Origin: Yponomeuta sedellus
Taxonomy: Eukaryota; Arthropoda; Insecta; Lepidoptera; Yponomeutidae
Assembly (NCBI GenBank): GCA_934045075.1
Contig: CAKOGX010000010.1
Span: forward strand, 1 to 64,000
Reading direction: 5' to 3'
DNA: 64,000 nt
The number at the start of each line of letters is the position of its first letter. The stretch's first letter is position 1. Position numbers and translations under genes: made by a program. The notes beneath the pieces are model-generated. The model worked only from the letters and a program-made list of their open reading frames with translations. It was not told the origin of the DNA and made no database searches. Shown in pieces: positions 58,145 to 64,000 of the stretch.

Positions 58145-58686
58145 CCCTGTTTTTTTTTTTTTTTTGCAAAGCCCATTTACATAATAAGACCTAAGGTGAC
58201 CTTTTGTTATATTCAAATTACAAAATTAATTATTTGTATTCGAAGATGCCTGCATTCCCCGGCGCCTTATCTCTGTTTACTCCATAGAGTAGTCACAAGC
58301 AAGGCGCCGGGGCATTACATAATTGAATTGTCTAATGTTTAAAAATAAGTATTAATAAAATTTAATTTAATTAAAATAAAATACAGTGAATTGAGGTTAC
58401 ATTAAAATAGGAATTACAATAAGTTAAAATAGATGTCATTAAAATTATAATAAAATATCAGTACATTCAATTTCTTAAATTTAAAATTCAAGTCGCATTA
58501 TATTAATATAAAATAAAGTACGACTGTCTAATTATACTATTGTTACATAAGGTGTGTTCCCCGGCGCCTTATCTCTGTCTACTCCATCGAGTAGTCACAA
58601 GCAAGGCGCCGGGGTCCTTTAACAGTTGTCAACTCTATATCTTGCTCTCTCCCTCGGCTTAAAAATGGGCATCAGGGTCGCCCGGG
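57895..58686 (-). other. 3' UTR of element I
   Basis: Next to the poly(A) is a GCCAC/GTGGC hairpin with loop TATTTATTGT (about 57907-57926), the counterpart of one in J. T runs (58029-58165 on +) follow. Two 56 bp GC-rich hairpins bracket an AT-rich 246 bp stretch (58257-58614). Confidence 0.75.
58257..58614 (-). repeat. Pair of 56 bp hairpins in the 3' UTR of element I
   Basis: CCCCGGCGCCTT pairs with AAGGCGCCGGGG in copies at 58257-58312 and 58559-58614. The inner TACTC and GAGTA arms can pair too. The copies differ at only two or so positions, whereas the AT-rich spacer is unrelated to either. Confidence 0.85.
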
Positions 58687-61600
58687 CTAGAACCGGCCCC
58701 CATTCGCCCTTGAGGCCGCACGCACGACCCCCAAGGCGAAGGCAAGGAAGGCTTCTCGACTATCGGAGTCAGCCATAAAGGCGGCGAAAGCCTCGCACCT
58801 CACCGCCCTTCCCAGGCGTATCTCGCAGTCGGCCCTAGCAGCTCCGAAACGGGGACACTCCTCCAGCAGGTGCTCCAGCGTTTCGGGAGTCACGTCATCG
58901 CAAATGCATGACGGACTCCCCGCGAGCTTAAACCTGTGGAGGTACGCTCGAAAGCCGCCGTGCCCCGTAAGGAGCTGCGCCTTGGCATTGCACATTGTGA
59001 ATTTGCCAAGGACTTTGTGGGCCGATGCGACGTCCGGGAAGAACAGCGAGGTGACGCGGCCTGTGGCAGACTCGCTGTAGCGAGCCTGCCACTTTGCCAC
59101 TGTCTCCCGTCTCACCTGCAGTTTTGCGTGTGAGACGGGATACAGGTCGTAGGCTGCCGCGTCCTTGCGAGACAACGCCGCCCTCTTTGCCAACTCGTCC
59201 GCGCGTTCGTTGCCGGGGATCCCGACGTGGGCCTTGATCCAGTAGAACCGGATCAGGCCCCCGTTTTGTTGGATGTGCGCCAGCTGGCCGTGAATCTTCA
59301 CGGCCAGCGGGTGTGTGGGCGAGGTACTCCTGAGCAACTCCAGAGCGGATCTGGAGTCGCTCAGAACACTCGCCCTGATGGGAGCGGGACCCCCGGCAAC
59401 GAGGTCGAGAGCCTTAGAGATCGCCACCATCTCCGCTTGGAAGACGGAGGCGAATCCCTCCAGCCTAAACCCCCTGGTGCGGACCTCAGCGCCGCCCTTC
59501 CACAGTGTGACCGCTCCCCCCACCTTGCCCTCGATCTTACTGCCGTCCGTGTAGGCCCTGGGCCAGTCGTCGGGCACCTTACTGAGCTCCTCCACGCTGG
59601 CCACCTCCTCAAACTCCACCGGAGTTCTGAGAGCGGGGTGTGCCAGCGTGAACGGGCTGCATCGGTGCTCGACTTCCCGGCCCGGGAGCGGGGCGAAGGG
59701 CCTCCCCCTCTTCAGCTCGTAGAGTTGAAGGGCCTCCTCGGCCCTTAGGTCGAGGGGGAGGATCCTCGCCAGGAGGACGGCAGCAGTGAGGGAGGTGGTG
59801 CGATGGGCCTTAGCGATGCGGATCGCGAAGGCCCTGGTCACCCTGTCGAGCACGGCCCTGGGGCCCGCACGTTGCGCGACAGGCGCCCAGACGTTGGCCG
59901 CATAGAGGATGGTAGGCTCGATGACGGTAGTGTAGAGCAGCCGGACGATATCGGCATTTAAGCCCCAAGTCGCCCTGGCCGCTCTAGACACCATCTGGAA
60001 CCTAGCCATAGCTTTGCCGCAGACCCTGTTGAGGTGGCCAAGAAAATTGAGGTTCTTGTCGATCGTCAGACCCAGTACGGTGATCTCATCCGAGAACGCG
60101 ATGTCCTCCCCCCCAAGACTCAGTTTGGGCGGGATTACATCGCGCTTCTTGGTGACCACCATAGCTTGGGTCTTTCGAGCGGCGAACCTCATCTTAGCCG
60201 CCTCTCCCCACTCAGACACGGCTTCCAGCGCGGCGTTGAGGATCCCCTCAAGCTCACCCGCAGTCTGCGCCGCGGCGATAATCAAAATATCGTCCGCGAA
60301 CGCCTGCAGGTGAGCTCTCAGGTCCTCGCCGCGCCGGAGCAAAGGGTCGAGTAGCAGGTTCCACAGCAGGGGACCGCACGTCGAGCCTTGGATGCAACCT
60401 TTCGAAGTAGGTCTGTCTACTTGTGCTCCAGCGTACCTGACTGTGACCTGTCTTTCGCTCAGGTAGCTGCACAGAAGTTGGTAGACAGACTGGTCGCATC
60501 CAGTGGCCAGGATCTGGTGTTTTATTCCGGGCCACCACGCATTGTCGAAGGCCCCCTCGATGTCGAGGGAGACTACTCCGACAATGCGTTTCTGCCCGAC
60601 GTGATCTCTTATGAGCTGAACAGCATCATACAAAGCGTCCTCCGTGCTGCGCTGCGGCATGAAGCCATATTGGCGCGGGCTCAGTCCTCCGCCCAACCCG
60701 AGCTGCCAGAGCAGCCTCCCGGCCATCATCTTCTCCAAGATCTTCCCCAGGACGGACAGGAGCCCGATTGGCCTGTATGACTTAGGCCGCGTGTAGTCAT
60801 CTCTGCTGGGCTTAGGCAGGATTTTGACTACAGCGGCCTTCCAATCCTTGGGGAAGTATCCCAGAGAGAGGCAGGCGTTCATCAGGGCAACAAATACATC
60901 ATTTCTTGCCCTGATGGCCGCACTGCAGATGTCGGCCGTGAGGCCGTCCCCCCCGGGCGCCTTTTTAGGGTGGATGCCCTTCAAGACGCCCGAGAGCTCG
61001 TGCTGGGAGAAGGGAATAAACTCCCGCGGCTTGGCACTGGCTTCATCCTCCATGCGGGCAACTGCCTGCCTGACGCGGGCATGAGTGTCTAACTCGGACT
61101 GTAGATCGTCAGCTGGGTAGAATGTGTCAGCTATGAGAGCTGTGGAGCCCTCGGCATCCAGGGTGCGTCCATCCGCGCCGCTGAGGAGGGTGTCCTCCTT
61201 CCGACGAGCGGCGCATCTTAGCACCCTATAGATACCGTCCCACACGCTCTCATGCTCCTGCTTTGTGCAGAATTCCACCCAGCTGGCGGTCTTGGCCGCC
61301 TCTATGGCGGCCTTGTAGTCCTCCTTGGCCACCAGATACTCCTCAACTACCCTATCCCTTCTGCGGCGATTCGCGTGCCGGATTCGACCCCTCAACGTGA
61401 TGAGTTTGCGCTTCTTCTCCTGCAACTCAGGGCTCCACCAAATCACCCGTTTGGGTGCCTTTGGTGGAGCCAGAAGAGGGATCGAATCCTCGCACGCACC
61501 GTGAATCGCCCCAGTGTACCTTCCAATGGCCTCCTCAAGACCGCGGGGCGTCTCGATAGCCTCGATTTCGTCGACCGTCCAGTCTCCTAGACGGTCGACG

Positions 61601-62472
61601 AACGAGGCCCGAAAAAGGTCCCAGTCGGCCTTCGCGGCGTGGTAACGCCTGGTGGATCCGCTGGGTCTGGCTGGCTCCGTCTCGGGCCCCACCCCCACCT
61701 CGAACGTGATCGCCCGATGGTCCGGGGCGGAGGGGATGAGGTCCGGACGGACCCTCCAGTCGCTCACTCGATGGAAGAGCGCCGATGTGGCGAGGGTTAC
61801 ATCAACTATGCTGGTGAACAGCTTGTCCCCCCGCCAGATGTAAAACGTCGGCGCCCCTCCCTCGTTGAGGACCTGCAGATCCACCTGGGCTGCGAACTCG
61901 GAGAACAGAGTACCCCTCTGGTCCTCGCGCTCGCAGCCCCACCAAAGGCTTTTGGCGTTAATGTCCCCGCCGAGAAGGACCGCGCTGGTGCCCATGCGGT
62001 CCATGAAGGCCTGGATGTCGCGGAGATAGGGGCTGAGGTCTTGGTCTCCCTCAAGGTACACCGAGACCAGGCCGATCTTCTGCCGCTCCCATTCCACCAC
62101 CACCGCCACGACATTCTCCGTGATGGTGGTGGCGTCCTGGACGACAGAGAGGGCCGGGTTGATGACTAGGATAGCCGACTTGACCGGTTTAGCCCCGGTG
62201 GCCATCTTTTGTATACAAGTATACCGGGTGTCCACTCGGCCCACCGACCCAGTGTAAGGTTCCTGGATCAGTACGGCCGAGTAGCCACCCTCGATGGCCA
62301 CCTGGACGACCTCGTGGAACGCGGCGCGGCAACGGCCTATGTTGACTTGCAACAGCCGTATAGTGCCCCGCCGCGCTCCCCGTGGCCGCCCCGCGGCGTC
62401 CCGGCCATCGTCGGCCACCCCATCCCCCGGTGCACCCCGAGGCCGTGGGGGGGCCAAGGTGCCCGCATCAAC
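58687..62472 (-). CDS. ORF2 of element I: endonuclease-RT-RNase H, TRAS-like
   Basis: About 1261 aa, open across the ORF1 stop in the +1 frame; the first start-like codon is a TTG (62457). Endonuclease about 30-270 (LQVNIGRC, QEPYTG, GGDINAKS, PDHRAI, with Pro in place of the usual Ser before Asp-His). RT about 490-780 (SLDIEGAFDN, GCIQGSTCGP, FADD near 724). RNase H about 975-1105 (YTDGSKI, FQAEMV, SDSRSA, NERADELA). C-terminal CICDD...H...C. Intact. Confidence 0.9.
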   Translation of the reverse strand, partial: VDAGTLAPPRPRGAPGDGVADDGRDAAGRPRGARRGTIRLLQVNIGRCRAAFHEVVQVAIEGGYSAVLIQEPYTGSVGRVDTRYTCIQKMATGAKPVKSAILVINPALSVVQDATTITENVVAVVVEWERQKIGLVSVYLEGDQDLSPYLRDIQAFMDRMGTSAVLLGGDINAKSLWWGCEREDQRGTLFSEFAAQVDLQVLNEGGAPTFYIWRGDKLFTSIVDVTLATSALFHRVSDWRVRPDLIPSAPDHRAITFEVGVGPETEPARPSGSTRRYHAAKADWDLFRASFVDRLGDWTVDEIEAIETPRGLEEAIGRYTGAIHGACEDSIPLLAPPKAPKRVIWWSPELQEKKRKLITLRGRIRHANRRRRDRVVEEYLVAKEDYKAAIEAAKTASWVEFCTKQEHESVWDGIYRVLRCAARRKEDTLLSGADGRTLDAEGSTALIADTFYPADDLQSELDTHARVRQAVARMEDEASAKPREFIPFSQHELSGVLKGIHPKKAPGGDGLTADICSAAIRARNDVFVALMNACLSLGYFPKDWKAAVVKILPKPSRDDYTRPKSYRPIGLLSVLGKILEKMMAGRLLWQLGLGGGLSPRQYGFMPQRSTEDALYDAVQLIRDHVGQKRIVGVVSLDIEGAFDNAWWPGIKHQILATGCDQSVYQLLCSYLSERQVTVRYAGAQVDRPTSKGCIQGSTCGPLLWNLLLDPLLRRGEDLRAHLQAFADDILIIAAAQTAGELEGILNAALEAVSEWGEAAKMRFAARKTQAMVVTKKRDVIPPKLSLGGEDIAFSDEITVLGLTIDKNLNFLGHLNRVCGKAMARFQMVSRAARATWGLNADIVRLLYTTVIEPTILYAANVWAPVAQRAGPRAVLDRVTRAFAIRIAKAHRTTSLTAAVLLARILPLDLRAEEALQLYELKRGRPFAPLPGREVEHRCSPFTLAHPALRTPVEFEEVASVEELSKVPDDWPRAYTDGSKIEGKVGGAVTLWKGGAEVRTRGFRLEGFASVFQAEMVAISKALDLVAGGPAPIRASVLSDSRSALELLRSTSPTHPLAVKIHGQLAHIQQNGGLIRFYWIKAHVGIPGNERADELAKRAALSRKDAAAYDLYPVSHAKLQVRRETVAKWQARYSESATGRVTSLFFPDVASAHKVLGKFTMCNAKAQLLTGHGGFRAYLHRFKLAGSPSCICDDVTPETLEHLLEECPRFGAARADCEIRLGRAVRCEAFAAFMADSDSREAFLAFALGVVRAASRANGGRF

Positions 62473-64000
62473 AGTACTTTATGGCCTGCCGCGCTATACT
62501 GTCCCAACGCATGCGCTCGGGACAGTCGGCGGCGTATGCAGGGTGCGAGGACTCTGCCCCTGACACTTTCGCGCAGTGGCAGCAGCGCGGCCCCTCAGCC
62601 CGCGCCGACGGGGGGCAGTCCCTGGTTTGGTGCTCACCGCTGCACCGGCCACACTTGGCTTCGGCGCGACAGATTCGCGCCGTATGCCCGTAGCCCATGC
62701 AGCGGTAGCACTGCACCAGTGGGGACTGATCCACCGCCAGCACGACCTGGTAGCCCAGCCTTATCCTCGCTCCCTCCATACGCCGCCAGATTTCGGGGGT
62801 CACCTCTAAGATGACGTTGCAGAGTGCCCCGTTTCTGCCATTGGTGCGCCTAAGGACCCGGGCCTCCTCTTTATTGAGGGCGATGCCCGCCATCAAGTCC
62901 CTGTTCTGGGACTTGATGGCGGCCATCACCTGCTCGTCTGGGGTGTCTCTCGCGACCCCGGCGAGGCGAATCAGGGGGCGCTTGTCGGTGGGCTCGGTGA
63001 CTGTAAAGAGGCCACCGGCCCCCTCCAGCTCCTTCTTGAAAGCCTCCCTGCCCTCGCCGGTGTCGCAAGAGAGCAACACTTTCTGGTTCCGCAGCCTCCT
63101 GACCGCGTTGACTCCAATCCCGAGGGTGATGACGTCGACCTTCGCCTTGATATCTGCAATTGTTGCTTCGGCTGTCTTGTTGGGGTCGGTCGACTCCACC
63201 ACCATCGGGTGGCGCGGTGAGGAAGCTGCCTCGGCATAGGTTTTTGGCGAGACCCGACCTCGCTGGGAGGGCCGCGGGACTGCGGCCGTGGCGGGGAAGT
63301 TGTTCTGTCGGGTCGGGCCGGCGGGGGGAGACAGGTCGGGCCCCGCGAGCGGCGCAGGCTGCTGCCTGTCAAGCCGCTCGCGAAGCCCGCGGAGCTCCCC
63401 CCTCACCTCCTCCGCCCATTCCACACCCACTTTGGTGTTGGCTGCCCCGGCCACGCCGCTCAGCTCCTTGCTGAGGCCCTCGCACCGCTCCGTGAGCGCC
63501 TGCATCCCCTTGGTAAGGGATGAAACCGCCCCCGGAGCAGGCAGTGCCTCCTTGTCCCGCAGCTCTCCCAATACGTCAAAGGAGATCAGGTCTCGTGCCG
63601 CCAAAACCTCTCTCTTTATCTCTCCCAGGTCCTTGGCTATTGTGGGCAGCACCGCGCCCGCGGCCAGCTTTTCCAGGCGGGCCGCGTGAGCCTCCTCTCT
63701 ACGGGTCGCGTCCGCGGCGAACTCCGCCCTGGCGGCCTCCATCCTCAGGCTAAGAGTCTGCCTGGACTCGCTCAGCCTGAGTACCATCTGGTACAGCTCG
63801 CCGAGCGAGCCCACGACAAACTCACGGGTTTCCCGCTTCAGGTTGCCTGAGGACTCCAGCCTCTCCTTCGCCGCCAGCATAACGTCGTTGGCCATCCTTG
63901 GGAGATTGGCCAGTGTTCCGGTCACTGACCCTCCCAACGATGGCCTGCCGGTCTGGGGCGAACGGGAGGCCGGTAAGATGCCGCCAGGGACGACAGTCTC
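62468..64000 (-). CDS. ORF1 of element I: Gag-like zinc-knuckle protein, N terminus outside window
   Basis: The frame is open to the right edge. The visible 510 residues include the helical segment (AKERLESSGNLKRE) homologous to J and H, an RRM-like region (MVVESTDPNKTAEATI onward) and three zinc motifs (CYRCMGYGH, CGRCSGEH, CCHCAKV). It ends Tyr-Cys-TGA with ORF2 overlapping in the +1 frame. Confidence 0.88.
   Translation of the reverse strand, partial: ETVVPGGILPASRSPQTGRPSLGGSVTGTLANLPRMANDVMLAAKERLESSGNLKRETREFVVGSLGELYQMVLRLSESRQTLSLRMEAARAEFAADATRREEAHAARLEKLAAGAVLPTIAKDLGEIKREVLAARDLISFDVLGELRDKEALPAPGAVSSLTKGMQALTERCEGLSKELSGVAGAANTKVGVEWAEEVRGELRGLRERLDRQQPAPLAGPDLSPPAGPTRQNNFPATAAVPRPSQRGRVSPKTYAEAASSPRHPMVVESTDPNKTAEATIADIKAKVDVITLGIGVNAVRRLRNQKVLLSCDTGEGREAFKKELEGAGGLFTVTEPTDKRPLIRLAGVARDTPDEQVMAAIKSQNRDLMAGIALNKEEARVLRRTNGRNGALCNVILEVTPEIWRRMEGARIRLGYQVVLAVDQSPLVQCYRCMGYGHTARICRAEAKCGRCSGEHQTRDCPPSARAEGPRCCHCAKVSGAESSHPAYAADCPERMRWDSIARQAIKYC

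Larger units (their letters stand above)
57869..64000 (-). mobile_element. Element I: TRAS-like retrotransposon, 5' end outside window
   Basis: On -: ORF1 (N terminus beyond the right edge), ORF2 with RNase H, 0.8 kb 3' UTR and a 26 nt poly(A) joined to CCTAAC. It is the most GC-rich coding region of the four TRAS-like elements, with an AT-rich 3' UTR. Confidence 0.9.

Noticed and set aside
57938..58216. Lys-rich open frame
   Set aside because: It is a translation of A-rich tracts in the 3' UTR of I.

Overview
The window contains no recognisable host gene. It is a mosaic of telomere-targeted non-LTR retrotransposons separated by blocks of the arthropod telomeric repeat TTAGG. Every block reads TTAGG on the + strand, so if the assembly is right this is one uninverted telomeric or subtelomeric array whose chromosome end lies to the right. 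An insect with TTAGG telomeres (as in Lepidoptera, Hemiptera or Trichoptera) is the natural source. The order cannot be decided from the window.

Two R1-clade lineages share the array in opposite orientations. Five + strand elements (A 1-4776, B 18128-24300, C 24395-28898, D 29028-35192, E 35207-41582) look SART-like: ORF1 of about 700-780 aa with CCHC knuckles, ORF2 of about 1050 aa with APE endonuclease, RT and a terminal zinc motif, and poly(A) joined to GGTTAGG. Four - strand elements (J 10027-16771, G 41620-46689, H 47192-57637, I 57869 to the right edge) look TRAS-like: ORF2 also carries an RNase H domain and poly(A) is joined to CCTAAC. Most ORFs are unbroken, which suggests recent activity. 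C is 5' truncated, G probably is, and A and I run off the window.

The most unusual gene is ORF2 of H (2021 codons). After endonuclease, RT, RNase H and a zinc motif it continues in frame into an unassigned region and then a superfamily 1 helicase of the alphavirus-like RNA-virus type.

Six non-autonomous elements lie in the array. Five - strand units of 0.84-1.06 kb (N1-N5, 4784-9916) share the same 5' and 3' ends. One + strand element (F, 16874-18078) has a 3' tail nearly identical to that of E. F and N share a core although they lie in opposite orientations and carry different tails.

RNA-level structure is rich. B, D and F carry an HDV-like ribozyme fold, and in B and D its cleavage site falls on the element/telomere boundary. 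The ORF1/ORF2 junctions fall into three classes: in-frame stop then ATG in A and E, -1 frame without ATG in B, C and D (with a canonical slippery heptamer in D), and +1 frame at a Tyr-Cys-stop in all four TRAS-like elements. A related 3' terminal fold containing GUUUUAGU or GUUUAGU closes all + elements, F, N1-N5 and J.
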